Origin: Mycteria americana
Lineage: Eukaryota > Chordata > Aves > Ciconiiformes > Ciconiidae
Direction: 5' to 3'
Assembly (NCBI RefSeq): GCF_035582795.1
Contig: NC_134373.1
Location: forward strand, 32,396,501-32,460,500
DNA: 64,000 bases
The notes beneath the pieces are model-generated. The model did no database searches and was not told the DNA's origin. It was given only the letters and a program-made list of their open reading frames with translations. Made by a program: the position numbers and the translations under genes. This document shows positions 12,656 through 24,504 of this stretch, piece by piece; position 1 is the first letter of the stretch, and each line of letters opens with the position of its first letter.

Positions 12656-15600
12656 ATGTAGCTGCAAATAACTTATTAACAAGGCAGCCTTAGGTGCTTT
12701 TAAGACTTATGTTTTCCTGCTCTGCTGTTCGGGTTTTCTCTTTGATCCTACCTATTAACACTCTGTATTTTGACGTTGCTGTGGCACTGAAAGGGAGGGA
12801 CTTTCTGCACAAATAACGGTCTCTGCAGCACCTTGCAGACTACAGCTTGTCTGTTGAGCCTGGCAGGATGGTTTTTCTCCCTGTCCCTTTTTGAATGAGA
12901 ACCCTTGGCACGCATACTGTGTTTTGCAGCACTTGACTCCTGATCCTTTGTGCAGGACACCCACGTTGCATGTGCTTTCTCGGAGTGCTGTACTGTTTCC
13001 AGCAGTGCAACTGTCCTAGAGCCTTCAAACACATTTCTCCTGTCTTGGATCTGCTGTCTTGGAAGGATGAATTTTACTGATTTCTTGTTCAAATTCTTCT
13101 CCCTCCTCCCATCCTATAGTTTGCAAGCTCATGAGATTTAGCTAAAAAATGTTTCATCTCAGATGCCACCAATTGCCATCCCATTGGAAAACTTGACTGT
13201 AGCAGAAGGCTTAAATCAAAAGCCCATGTGACAGTTTCTGATCTTTGAGCAGCTTTAGGGGCTGTCACAAATAAAAACATTCGTACCTAGTTAAACTAAG
13301 TTGTTTGGTATGGATTGAGGTATTTGTCAAGTAGAGCCATGCAAAAGATTAAAGCAGTGTCTGTCAGTGAAACTAGTGCATTTTGGCTTACGTAATTCTA
13401 CAGGGGTTTTTTTTGTGTTTTGTTTTTCAAGGAAATTGTAGGTGCCTTCAGCATTATATCTAAAAAGTGAATTATACATTGCAGAAAGTATTTCATTCTA
13501 TATTTAACAGCTCTTCTTTGAACAACAAAAACCGTAAACTTGTTGCCAAGACTTGAACTGTAGTCATGGTGGTGCTTCCTAGTTGTTAATGATATTTTAC
13601 AGTGACAGCCCTGTTCTGCTTGCAATGTTAATAAAAATAGTAGCTCACTTAATGTCTGGGGTTGCACTAAAATTTACTGATATCTGAATGTGGTACTCCC
13701 TGTCCTGCATTGCCATGCTGTGTGCATATGAGAGGTGTGTGCAAAATGTGACAGCAGGACTGTTGCTTCAATGATAATGCCATGAAAACAGTGAATATAT
13801 TGTGCTGGGCTTCCCTGGCCAGTGGAGATGCAAGCACAGAAGAACAAACGTGCTGTGTCTTGCACAGAAGAGATGGGCAACAAAAAATGCATGGCTAAGT
13901 CTTGATCTACTTTAATGAAACTGGATAAAAAAACTTCCAAACACCTTTATTCTTTAAAAAGATGAAATTCCCATTTGTTTCAAACTATGAGAGATCTGGG
14001 ACCATTCTTGTTCTAATGAAGTTGTTCCAAGAAGAAAAAAATTGTTTGTTTTCAGAAGATAACAGTATTTTATATGGTTAAATATAAGTGCCTTAACTTG
14101 TTTAATCATTAACCAGGAATCCATGTAGGTATCAGGATGGCAGGTCAGCTAAATGAACTGCTCTCCCTCCCTCAGCATTTTCTAACACATTTGATTGCAG
14201 GTTATACAGACAAAGATGTTTTCTGTAGCCTATATGATTTCTACAATGGATGCTGTAGGCCATGCCTGCAGGGTTCATAATGAAAGGGGAATATAAATTT
14301 CTCTGTCATTGACAACATTAATTCTCTTTGGATTATGCTAAACCTTCCCTGCTTACAGGTAACTCCTGTCTAGCTTCTAAGGATGCTCCTGAAGGAGGAA
14401 TGCTTTGACTTTAAAACCACCAGATTGTACCAAATCCTGAGTGGATTCAAAGTGCTTCACGAGGAAGACATATTCTTCCCACCTACCAATGCTCTAGCCC
14501 ACACTCACAAATCAATCTGTATGTAAGAGTCTGGGGGAGAATAAGGGTTAAGGAGGGAATCTGGGTTGTGGGCAGTGAATATTCAGAGTTGAGATCTTGA
14601 GATGGGATTTGAAATGATGCAGCTTGCTTATGCCTGGAAGATGGAAGGCTTTTCTGCATTGTGATGTGATGTGGAAGAAGAGGTGAATGGTCACTGAAGA
14701 AAGTCTGGTGCTTGAAAGACTGATAGTAATCAGGTGCTTGTACTGTGGTAATGCCCTGCTGCTGGCGTTCCTGGAATGGAGGTGGTCCTGGCATCCTGGT
14801 TGTCCTAAGGAGGTGAGCTCAGAGGCAGCACAGAGGTCTGCAATGAGCTTCGGCAGCCTAGACGTAGCTTTTGTGTTGACATTTTCTGCAGATAGTTGTG
14901 AAATGACCCTTTTTATCCATAAGCATAAAAAGGTAAATGGCTTCAGTTAAAAACAGCTGGTGTTAGGCTTGGGAAATGGGCAGCAGATCAGAGATCAGAA
15001 GGGAGGGAATAAGGCAACCAGAGGGAAACTAAATGCTAGATAGATCTCTATAGGATGTTTGCTCTTATTTCTGCAGTCCCCAGGCATGACATATGATTTG
15101 CTTCTCAATTCCGTTTCAGTTCCAGTAGTAAACAGTAAGGTCGGAGAAGATGTGACTGGGATCTCTGTGCTCAGCCTGCCTGGTCAATGCCATTTTGACA
15201 GTTAAGTTTCTGCAGGGAAAGTTTCAGCCCTTTTGTCAAGTGCAATATATCTAGTCAGTGAGCATACATCCAAACCCAGCCTTCCTCTACGCTCTATTGA
15301 GAAGAGATCGGATGGAGGAAACCCATGTTCCTCTGTTGTCTAAAATATTCTGGGCTGAAACAGGAAAGGTTCTGCCAGCCTCAGCTGCTAACCTACCTGA
15401 CAGATTGAGATCTGATCCAAACAGTGTCACTTACAACCAGCTGGCTCTGAGATTTCTGCTGTTCAGAGTATTTTCTTTCTTGAGATGCACTAGACTGATA
15501 CTTAGCTCTTTCCAAGCACTCCAGTGAGTCCCCCTGCGGTGACCAGGTTCCCAGAGATGTTTTGTCTTCATCTTCTACAGCTGCCTTCCTCCTGTGCCCG

Positions 15601-16019
15601 TATAGAGTCCCTTAAACATCAGAGTTTTTCAGTGGCAAAAGAGTGGTGATTGGGCATTACCCCTACAGGATAACAACACTGAGGGCACGGGGACATGCTG
15701 GCTAAAAGACTCTTGCTCTTGAGAGTGGGAGATGCGATTTTGCAGCAAGGATGGGTTATCCAGGGGTCCTGCAGCCAGAGGGGGGATTACTCCAAGAGTT
15801 GCTTTTGCTTTCTAAGGGTAGAGGTAGCAAAGACTAACAACTGTGAGGTGTGAGGGTAACACTCCTGTTTTACAACAGTGTTTTGAATAGGTGGAACAGC
15901 AACATTTCCCCTTAAGCAGGATGCTAGTTTTAGAGCTGTTACGCGATTATAGAAGAATGAGGAGCTGGTGAGACTTCAAATAGGTGAACAGGAGAAGAAA
16001 GTGCCCAAATGGCAAACAT

Positions 16020-16054
16020 CTGTCTTTCTGTCTATCATCTCTGCCTGTCTGTGC
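16020..16054. repeat. Short degenerate (CTGT)n tract
   Basis: tgtctttctgtctatcatctctgcctgtctgtgc resembles the tract at 9.69 kb but is more interrupted. Confidence 0.6.
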
Positions 16055-16094
16055 TTGAAATCTTGATAGCTGGGCTCAGGGAATAATATTTAAC

Positions 16095-16285
16095 ACAGCT
16101 GCTAACAAAGTACAAACAAGTATTCCTCACAGCACTCCTTTTGAGACAACAATTATTGTCCCAAATCACAAATATTGGAGCTACAGCAGAGAAATAAAAA
16201 TCATTTAGCTAGCTGAATCAATGTCTGAGCTGGGACCAGGGTCTTGGCTTTTCAAACTCCGTTTTGGCTCTCTAGTCGCCTAGGA
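16095..16285 (-). repeat. Ancient MIR SINE (antisense), nearly full length
   Basis: Collinear antisense MIR blocks are visible. They are 'aagtacaaacaagtattcctcacagcactcctttt' (family: 'ctttacaaac ... atcctcacaacaccc'), 'aacaattattgtccc', 'gcagagaaataaaaatcatttagctag' (family: 'gaggcacagagaaattaagtgacttg'), and 'tgtctgagctgggaccagggtcttggcttttcaaactcc' (family: 'tggcagagctgggattagaacccagg'). It sits directly upstream of the CpG island. Confidence 0.65.
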
Positions 16286-16580
16286 CTGTAAAGAATAAAA
16301 CATGAAGGCATACCTGCAACAACATGCAGTTTCACTGATCGCTTCCAAAGCGATCGTGCCCCACAGCCCATGAACAAAAAAAAACCCCAACCAAACCCCA
16401 ACCCACAGAAGCGTTTTTCCCTGTAACCACACCGGCGTTCACTTTCTCCCCCCGAGTACCTGCCCAGCTGACAGCCGAGAGCTGCGCCGTGCCGTGCCCC
16501 CGCGCTTATTCACCAGCCGGGAGCCATGGCAGCGGTGCAGCCCGGCGGAGCGCATCAACGCGGCTGCGGAGCGCACAGGG

Positions 16581-16588
16581 GCGGGAAA
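16581..16588 (-). promoter_or_regulatory. E2F-like site
   Basis: GCGGGAAA is the reverse complement of TTTCCCGC, a consensus E2F/DP core. It lies within the 5' part of the CpG island and is followed at once by a short A-rich break (ataaaaaat) in otherwise GC-rich DNA. A motif match only. Confidence 0.35.
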
Positions 16589-17118
16589 TAAAAAATCCCC
16601 CCCGCCGGGGCGCCCATGCCCGCACCTGTGCCCGGCCCGCCGGCAGCAGCTGGACCCGAGCCCTCGCCCCCGCCCCCGCCCGGGGCGCGCTGCTGCGCGG
16701 AGCGGCCGCGCCCCGCGGAGGGGCTGCCCCGGCGGCGGGGGGCGCCGCAGCCTCCGCGGCCGGCGCCCCGGCCTGGCTCAGGAAGTGCCGGTAGGGAGCG
16801 GCGGGGGCGGCCGCCGGGGGCCGGGCCGGGCTGGGCTGTCAGCGCGGCGAGGGGCAGCGGCGGCGGGGGGGAGCAGAGCGGAGCGGAGCAGGTCGGAACA
16901 ATAGCGGGTGGAGGGGAGGGGGCCGGCGGCGGCGGCGGGGCTCGGCACCGGCACCCCGCCCCGGGCCGCGCCGCCCAGCCCAGCGCAGCCCGGGGGCAGC
17001 GCAGCCCAGCCCCGGGGCAGCCGCCCCGCAGGCACCGCGGAAGGGATGATCCGGGCGGCGCTCGGCTGGGCTCGCTGCTAAGCGCGCCTCCATCCCTCCC
17101 TCCCTCCTCTTCTCCCTC

Positions 17119-17144
17119 CCTCTTTCTCTCTCTCTCTCTCTCGG
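17119..17144. repeat. (TC)n tract in the presumed 5' UTR or core promoter
   Basis: A pyrimidine run of TC dinucleotides lies inside a longer CT-rich segment about 70-110 bases before the presumed start codon. Such tracts are common at TATA-less promoters. Its role here is not shown. Confidence 0.75.
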
Positions 17145-17210
17145 CTCTCCTCCTCCCTAACTCACTGGATATTACCAGCCGCCGGGCTCGCCGCCGCCTC
17201 TCCCCCAGCC

Positions 17211-17283
17211 ATGAATCCCGCCGAAGGGGCGGCGGAGGAAGGCGCTGTCCCCGACTCCGAGGTGGATGCTTTCTTCCGAACAG
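17211..17283 (+). CDS. First coding exon of an unidentified vertebrate gene
   Basis: The exon encodes 24 residues plus the first base of codon 25, beginning MNPAEGAAEEGAVPDSEV and ending DAFFRT. The start ATG has G at -3 (agccATGa) and is preceded by a pyrimidine-rich, probably untranslated leader. The exon ends at CAG|GTAGGG, a good splice donor, so the intron is in phase 1. The peptide is acidic with Ala/Gly in its first half. There is no signal peptide, membrane segment or known domain, and I do not recognise the family. The same frame remains open into the intron (to 18,122), which is a GC-content effect. A second ATG at 17,266 in another frame would leave phase 0 at the same donor, but its context is poorer and it lies inside the first frame. 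The next exon was not identified with confidence: the candidate terminal exon at 53,081 is phase-compatible, while the one at 33,317 is not. Confidence 0.6.
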
Positions 17284-18975
17284 GTAGGGGAGCCGCGGGG
17301 AAGGGGCCGGGGCAGCGCCGGGCCCTGCCTCCGCCGCGGGATGCGGGGCTGGCGGCGGCGGCGCGGGCACCGCCGGCAGCGGAGCCGCGGGGAGGGGAGA
17401 GGAGGGGAAGGGAACGGAATGGAATGGAGGGGGTCCCCGCCTGCCTCCTCGCTTTGTCCGCCGCAGCCCCTCGGCTCGCCCGTGCCCCGGGTCTCCCCTC
17501 CCGCCTGCGGGAGGATGCTACCGCGGGGCTGCGCTCCCGCCGCCGACCGCCTCGGGAGGGGACCGGCCGGGCCCCCGCCCCGGGCAGACACAAAAGCCCC
17601 GCGGGGATGCTTGGGGAGAGCCGCCGCCTTGTCGCCCCCGCGGCAGGCTGCGCCGGCTGGGCCCCGCCGAGCCCGCGGCGGCGGCCTCCCGGGTACCGGC
17701 CGGTATTTGGGAGCGGAGCCGGCTGCCTGCCCTGCCCGCCCCGGTGCGCCCGGGCGAAGCGCCGGGCGCTGCCCCTGCCGCCCTCGGGTGGGCAGCGAGG
17801 GCAGCGGCGTCCCGGGCAGCCCCGCTGCCGGCCGGGGATGCTGACCTCGCGGGGACGGGCTCGCAAAGTGTCTCGGGGCTGGGTGGGAGCCGTGTGTTTC
17901 GGCTCTCCCGTTTCAGAGGATGCTGAAGTGGAGCAGAAGTGTAGCTGGGCTACAGCAGAGCGTGGCGTGGAGCCTTTGCTAATGATGCAGTGGTTAATTA
18001 AATTCTCTGGGCAACGGGTATGTGCTGGGGTCCCCACTGCTCCACCCGTTTGTGAGGTGCTGTTTGTGTGGGAGCCCTCAGCTCTGAAACGTGGCTTTGT
18101 ACGGGATCGACATTGCAACTGAAACAACTTGTGGTCTGTGCCCCCTTCCCCCCGACAAAATCTTAAGAAAGTATTATAGGCAGCTTGGTAGATTTTTAAT
18201 TAAAAATTGTAAAGGATTAAATGCTTGTTTCATAAGGGGATTGACCCTTTTAGGCTAGGACTGACACTTATTGCTACAGCTGTTTGTCAAGACTTTGCTT
18301 TTCAGCTGTTTTCCTCCTTCTACCTGCTCATTAGCTACACACAAGAGCTTTGAGCTCCAGTTACAAAAACCCAATTATGTAATCACCAAAACTTTAAGGA
18401 AGTAAAATCCTGAAGGCCTGCAGCAGCTCCCTGCTATGGTAGACTGCACCCCACTTATGTGAAAACCCTTTGATCTAGAGGATAACTATAATAAGGTCTG
18501 GCTGTGTGTATCTTGTGATCCCCAAGCCATTAAGCCATAGGATATTTGCCTGTTGATAGCCTACCTGGTTACAAGCTAATTTCCTAAGTCTCAGCAATGA
18601 CAGATTTGTTTAAAAACAGAAAAATGACCCACCAATTTTCCTTTTAAAAGGAACCTGTTAATTAAGGTTCCCCCCCACCTTTTCTTCTCTCTCCCCTCCT
18701 TCACCCAAAGCCAAATCATTTCTCTGTGACACTGCCTTCTCAACATAAGCACGTTAGCAGCATTGAATTTGGAGAGAGTCTGTCTAGCTTATATGAAAAA
18801 AGTATTCCTGAATGAGGAAAAAGCACAGGGAGCCATGTGACTAGACATTTCTCTCAATCTGCCTCCTTCACCTGAAATTTCACCTGTAGATCCATGGATA
18901 CACTTGTCATCTGCCTTACACATTTAACCTGGAGATTTCAGAAAGTCTCCTAACTCTTCTGCTTCTTGAGGAAAC
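17284..18975 (+). other. Start of presumed long intron 1
   Basis: The sequence begins GTAGGGG after the exon. The first 640 bases are still CpG island; from about 17,930 the composition returns to ordinary AT-rich DNA. The large overlapping frames here (17,162-18,127 - and 17,211-18,122 +) are not credible genes: they read through GC-rich low-complexity DNA on both strands at once. No further exon is supported in this stretch. Confidence 0.55.
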
Positions 18976-19110
18976 AAAATCACAGGAACCTGGGCCTAGA
19001 AGAGATGCCTAGGCCACATCCTTGCACTGAAGCATGTATGCATAGGCCATCCCCAATGGTTGTCTTGTCTACCTTAAACTTCATCGAAGGAAATTCTTGT
19101 TTCTGCGCCG
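18976..19110 (-). repeat. Ancient CR1 3' fragment (antisense)
   Basis: The + strand shows 'aaaatcacaggaacctgggcctagaagagatgcctaggcc'. This is followed by 'ggccatccccaatggttgtcttgtctaccttaaacttcatcgaaggaaattcttg'. The second part fits the old CR1 antisense block 'catccctgacagatgtttgtctaacctgttcttaaaaacctccaatgatggagattcc'. It is highly diverged. Confidence 0.5.
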
Positions 19111-20244
19111 TTATGTAGCATCTTGTGTCCAAAAAGATGACATAAAAACCCCCACCTATTAGTAATTCATTTTGATCGTCGGCTGTTACAACGGCCAGGC
19201 AACATCACTGAGAAATGGGGAAAAAGCACAAGAGCAGGCAGGGCTCGTGTGAAATTCACTGTTGGTTTCCCGCGTTGTTTGTGCACCGTTCACTTCTGGG
19301 GTTTGTGCGCTGCTGTTGTGCCTGTCTGAAGTTGGTTTTAATGGATGGCAGAGAGAACGGCTGATGTGGGGCTTAGGAGAACAACTGTAGACAGGACACA
19401 ACTGACTCTCCCGCTCCTCTCTTCAGCTGTCAATGGCAATCTTGCCTGAGTAAGGACTGTGAGATAGGGTCTGATTTGTAATAGCTGCAGAGACCTGCAT
19501 TGACTTAGCGCCCACTTTCCCTTGATACTACCTTTTTTCTTTTATTCCTTCTATCCTGACTTGTATTCTGGATTTGTAAAGCATAACCATTGTGGCTTAC
19601 ATGCCCTTGTACATTCACATCAAATAAAACATGAATCTATGTGGTTTAAAGATTAGCTGCTCCAATAGCACAAGCGTACACTAAACTGCCTAAACTCTTC
19701 CCAAATTCATAGCTACTGCACAGAAAAGCATGAACTCATTATTCTCAGTGAAAAAAATGGAGTCCAAACAACTAATATCTCTCAGTCAGAGGCTTTTAGC
19801 AGCCAGCTGGGCTTTGCACTGAGCAGGAGGATCGATAGGCTGCTCCCTGGTACCGGCAGAGGAGGCTGATGCTGGGAATGGCGCCGTGCATGGAGCGGCT
19901 CCCCCAGCAGCACCCAAACACTCGGAGGTGGCAGTCCCTTATCAGCGATGACAACCGAGACAGCAGCTCTCTGAGCTGTACCTGAAAAGCAAAACTGAAG
20001 GAATTAACATGAGGTAATAAAGGAGGGTCTGTTCTGGTGCTTACGCTGATGATAACTAGGAATGAGTTTGAAGAAAAGGGTGGATTTAACACCTGTGTGG
20101 TCGATGCTGGCAGTCAGTTATGCCCCCCTGGAGACAGGCAGGGTAGGGTCTATTCTAATTTTCACCATCAGATATATGCAGAGAGTAATTCAGTCTTTTA
20201 GAGAATATCTTCTACGTAATGGGGATAAAAATTAACAGGCAGAG
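19111..20244. other. Intronic stretch, nothing recognised
   Basis: Short frames occur on the minus strand only (19,186-19,401 and 19,796-20,092), without domains. A slightly GC-richer patch at 19,800-19,985 has no recognised element. Confidence 0.45.
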
Positions 20245-20306
20245 GGACTTTAAGGGCAGAAATGACTATTGCAGTCTCCAGCTCTGATTTCTGGGGTAAC
20301 ACCGGC
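20245..20306 (-). repeat. Possible ancient CR1 3' end (antisense)
   Basis: The block 'gactttaagggcagaaatgactattgcagtctccagctctgatttctggggtaacac' fits the old reptilian CR1 antisense tail. That tail reads 'ttttaaggtcagaagggaccattatgatcatctagtctgacctcctgcataacac'. It is a single short block, so confidence is moderate. Confidence 0.45.
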
Positions 20307-21656
20307 TGCTGAATGGAGGCAGTAATTTGTGTGACATCTATTGCTTCTGTTTGAGCTTGTGTTTGAGGAAGAAACCAAATCTATGCCTAGGTATGCCTTA
20401 TTAAGTTTCTTATGTCTGTTTTGGTGACAGATAAAATATGAGCAAGTTCTCTGGAACTCTCAGTAGTCTATATTAAATGTGTACCGAGACTTTTACATTG
20501 CATGGAACTGAATCCAAATACTTGTTTCAAATATAAAGTCACTTTACAAAGTGGACAAATGATAGATATCCCTTGGATACAGACACAGAGGGAAAGCTTT
20601 ACCTTTGTGCCTAAGCTGCAGGAATTTCTGCAGTGTGTTTTGGAAGCAGAGGTGAAACATATAAGGAAATCCTTTACCAAAATTTTAAATATTTATAGAG
20701 GTCAGTGACAGAACAATTTAGCAAACTACCAATTACTGGCCAGGGTAATCATCAATATTTCTTATCCACTAGCAGGTACAGTTTTATTTTCTAATTTATT
20801 TTTCTGGCACTTAAGTATAACATTGATTATGTCTGATACGAAGATGCTGACTTTGTCATCGATACTTCCTGTGCGTGAGTTGAAAATTGATATTGTTCCA
20901 TCTCCTTTGACTGCGATGAATTATTCTGTTTGCTTTCTGCTTTCCACCAGCCGGTTATACTTCCAGTGTTGTTCATTTGTGCATGAGTGACTGGCAGCTC
21001 CGCTACTAAATAACTTTAAAATGATTGGCAGTGGCCAGGCTGTTTGATCAATAGATGTGCTTGAAATGATGTCTGCAGAGAAGTGCTCCTTGAGGTTGAT
21101 GGAATCAAGTGTCTCCTTGTAGAGCAGTTAAATTGATTCAACCGAGTTGTCACTGGGGGTGAGGTGTTTGCATGATGCCTGGCTTCCTCACCTTGAGACT
21201 TTATAATTTATAAGGCCTGGTCTGGTAATGTGTGCTGATAAAGGAGGCTGTGTTGTAGAAAAGACTGTCGGGTTATGCCTACCACTTGGAAAGCTCCTGT
21301 GTTCTTTAAGGTGATGCTGTTAATTAAAATCTGTACCGCTCTCTGGAGGCTTTGACCTCTGACCCTGTCAGGAATATGTAGGTGTGTTTTCATGTGACTG
21401 ACGTGGGGGAGGAGGATGGTTATCTCACTACGTGTGGGGACCCAGATCCTCCCAAGCCTCTGTCACTGGGTACCCCAGTGCACGGGGAAGGCCGTGTGAC
21501 TCTGCCCTGCTGTTGTCCCATCTCCTCCTCCTCAGGACTCTTGAGGGAGCTCTGCTAGTCCAGGAATTGGCACGTAGACATGGCAAAGGACGTGTAGGTG
21601 AATCAAGAGGTCTTGGTGTGACTGCTGACTGTCCTCTTCCCCCTCTTGCCTTGCAG

Positions 21657-21842
21657 ATGCTGCTCAGAAATGGGGCAGAACCTGCTGATTTGTGGGGTCT
21701 TGTGACAAAAAGGAAGGATCTCTTTTTGTCTGATCCCGGAAGGGAGCAATTTAAATTGGTGATTTATGTTCAGAAAAGCATTTCTGTCCCATACTTCTTC
21801 CTTCCTCCTCACTCAGAAGTACATACAGGGCAACAGGGGTGA
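21657..21842 (+). other. Candidate exon behind a strong acceptor (low confidence)
   Basis: The tract 'tgtcctcttccccctcttgccttgcag' ends at 21,656 and is an excellent 3' splice site. Read in phase 0 the following DNA is open for 61 codons, starting MLLRNGAEPADLWGL, up to a TGA at 21,840-21,842. No strong donor follows; the best is GAA|GTACAT with GT at 21,819. Phase 0 does not fit the phase-1 donor of the exon at 17,283. It may be a cryptic or alternative terminal exon, or chance. Confidence 0.2.
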
Positions 21843-24504
21843 CATCTGATAGTCATTTACAATGTGTTTCTTCTGGATGAGATTGCATTGTGTTATAGGC
21901 CGGTAGGAAGATATTTATTCTATTTGATACTAATTCAATTAACGCTGAACGGAATTACTTCCAGAGGAAGAGGCCTTTCACACCCAGCTTCCTTCCAGAG
22001 CTGGTATGTACTGAAGTTCACAATCCTTGATTTCCATGTCAGGGTGCAATAGGGAACATAAGCTTATAGCACAGACGTTAGTAAGTGCACAGGCAATGCC
22101 CTGAGGCTCGATACGGTAACCTGCAGAAGTTATTGGCTGGGGGGGAACCTGTTGCCTATGCTGTGTTTTGGGGTTGAAACTCTGAAAGAAGAAAACTGCT
22201 ATCCCAAAGTCATCAAAGAGGAGCCCTGTACAACCCTCCTAGTGCTTGTGTAGACCATTTTGCATGCTGCCTTAGATGACCATGTGTGTCTTGGGATGAT
22301 GAGCTGCACGGATACAAGCGAGCATCCAACTTGGCCAGGCAAATATAACTATCGCTTTTTCCCACCACCTGCCTCCCATAGTGTATTTTATCACGTCCCA
22401 TAATAATAACCTGCTGGGGAAACATGAGGGTTTAGAAATGGGAGCAACTTTGATGGGTTTGGTGGGCTTTTTTTTTTGGTTTAATTTCCAAGCGCACCCT
22501 CGTGTTAAGAGCCCGCTGGGGAGTCCTCCAGCTGGACAGGTGCTCTCGGCCTCTTGAAGGCTGGGGATGAAGTATTCTGTTGTTTCAGCTGCTGTGACCT
22601 TATGGTCCCTAGGAAGGTTGGTTATGGATGTATAGCAGCTTTATTGCTCCATGGCGACACATACCATACAGTACCCAGTGGTATTTTAAGTACTTCATAG
22701 TTATATCAAAGAAAATACTTAAGGAGTATTAGGCCTTATAAACCCATAGCGCTGTGCATTTTATGGTTGGAACTTAAAGTAAGTCATGAAACAACTTAGA
22801 GGTATTTGTGCTTTTGTTTGATTTGGACTGGTGTCCTGCTTTTAATATTTCTTTGGATAAACAACTCCCGTCTTACAGCCTTGCATGGCACACGCAGCCT
22901 GTGTTTAACTGAAAGGACTGCCACTGGGGGAATTTTGCCCAGCGAATCTGGCAAGAATAACAGTGACTATTGCAATACACGTGTTGCAAAAGAAAGCTGG
23001 ATACGAAAAGAGAAGTCAAATATGATTGTCTGAATGGAGAACCCTAAAGCATGGAGGGCTGTAAAAGAAAGAAGTCATAATATTTTGAGGGTTTTTTTTT
23101 TCTACTTGGTTCTGGGACAGATTGTGTTACTGTCGCACAGATCCAGAGTACTTCAGAGGAATTGCTTGGGAGTTTTCAGGGATATAACTGTAAACATACC
23201 TTGGCCCAGGCACCGCAATGGCAATCGTAAATCTAGGTTCGAGTCAGTCACCTGTGCAATGTGTGGACTGCAGTGTGTTGAAATGGGATTTAGAGCATTT
23301 TGTGCTAAGAATGGAGTAATATTTCAGCAAAATATTTACGTTTTCATGTTGTATTTCAGAATTGGTTCAGAATGAGCCCAGTATTTGAATCCAGGGCAAA
23401 GACTTTCCTCTATTGTAAGTGATTGTGAAAGTCGTTACGTAGGTGATTACTGTGGAATAACATTAGTTTCAGTTGCTTTTCATTTATTTTGTTTTGAACT
23501 ATTCAGTGAAGATTCAAAATGGTATATTAAAATTATGTATCTTCAATGCTGGAGTGTGAAATACCATGCAAAACATTTATTGAAGTTTAAATAATTCCTG
23601 TTTCCCAATCAAGGGCTTAGGAGATAATTCTGTTTCTACTTTTAAATCTAAATATTAATTTTGTTTGTTAATTTTCATTAACTAGTGCCCAGAATAAACT
23701 GTGGTTTATTGGAGTTCTTTCTCCGTTATCAACATGTGTGGCTTTGTTACTAAAATCTAGGAGTGTTTTCTGTTTCTCCCAAATTACACAATATATAATG
23801 ACTGAGAATGTACAAGTACATTCGAACCTACAGGCCTAATTTGTCGCACTCCCACTTCAAGGCAACAAATTGCCTTTAAAACATTTTAAAAATGAAATTC
23901 CTTTTTTTGTAACCTTAATTATATGAACCAGCATTTCAGTTTCACTGATGGAACAAAACTACCATAATTAGGCAGACTGTAGTTTTTAGCATAAGGTCAC
24001 ATCATGCTTTGCTGAGAGTAATAAGAGGAAATGGTCTTCAATTTAACATCTCGGTGACTGGCAGACCAGCTGCTCTGGTCATTTCTGTTAGTGAAGTGGC
24101 CTTGGGAAGAGGGGTGAGTGTGTGTTGTTTGTGAAAGAAATTAAATTAACCTCATCGCATAATTGCTACCCATGTAGACTTAGTGGAGTTTTCAGGTTTT
24201 TTTAAACCACTTTTTTTGTGTGTGTAATAAGCCGTGCTGAAGTGGCAGAAGACATGACTTACCTTTAAAATAAAAAAATCATTACAAGGAAAGATTTGTC
24301 TCCAAGATGTTGCTCTCTTCTGGGGATTGTGAGCCTTTCTTTGCAAGGTGAGCGCTTGGTAAAACAGTAAAGGCAGTAGGTCAGGCATGCTCTGGTGCAG
24401 CCACGATATGAAGAGCGGTAGTTGGCCCAGGATGGTTTCTTACCTGAAATTAGAATATATATAGCGAGAAGAGTTTTGTAAAGGTTCCCCGGTAATATCG
24501 GCCC

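Larger units (their letters stand above)
8113..16094. other. Long non-coding stretch upstream of the CpG island
   Basis: No gene is supported over about 8 kb. Frames are under 115 codons, frequently antisense to one another and without recognisable domains. Examples are 12,748-13,092 (-), 14,483-14,794 (-) and 14,687-14,950 (+). Two CTGT-type microsatellites and one hairpin are listed separately. This could be intergenic DNA 5' of the gene whose promoter starts near 16.4 kb. Confidence 0.5.
16435..17920 (+). promoter_or_regulatory. CpG-island promoter
   Basis: GC content and CpG density rise abruptly at about 16,435 and fall back near 17,920. The island has many CpG-rich GC-box-like strings (ggggcggg, ccgccccggg), an E2F-like GCGGGAAA at 16,581-16,588, and a CT-rich tract at about 17,096-17,160 shortly before the presumed start codon. 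No TATA box is seen, as expected of CpG-island promoters with dispersed start sites. Transcription most likely starts in the last few hundred bases before 17,211 and runs rightwards, because the exon and donor are on the + strand. Divergent transcription to the left cannot be excluded. Long open frames on both strands here are a by-product of extreme GC content. Confidence 0.85.

Noticed and set aside
16489..18127. Many long open frames on both strands in the CpG island (up to 321 codons on the minus strand and 303 on the plus strand).
   Set aside because: GC-rich DNA has few stop codons. The frames overlap on both strands, are Pro/Arg/Gly/Ala-rich low complexity, and cross a clear splice donor. 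Only the first 24 codons from 17,211 are kept.
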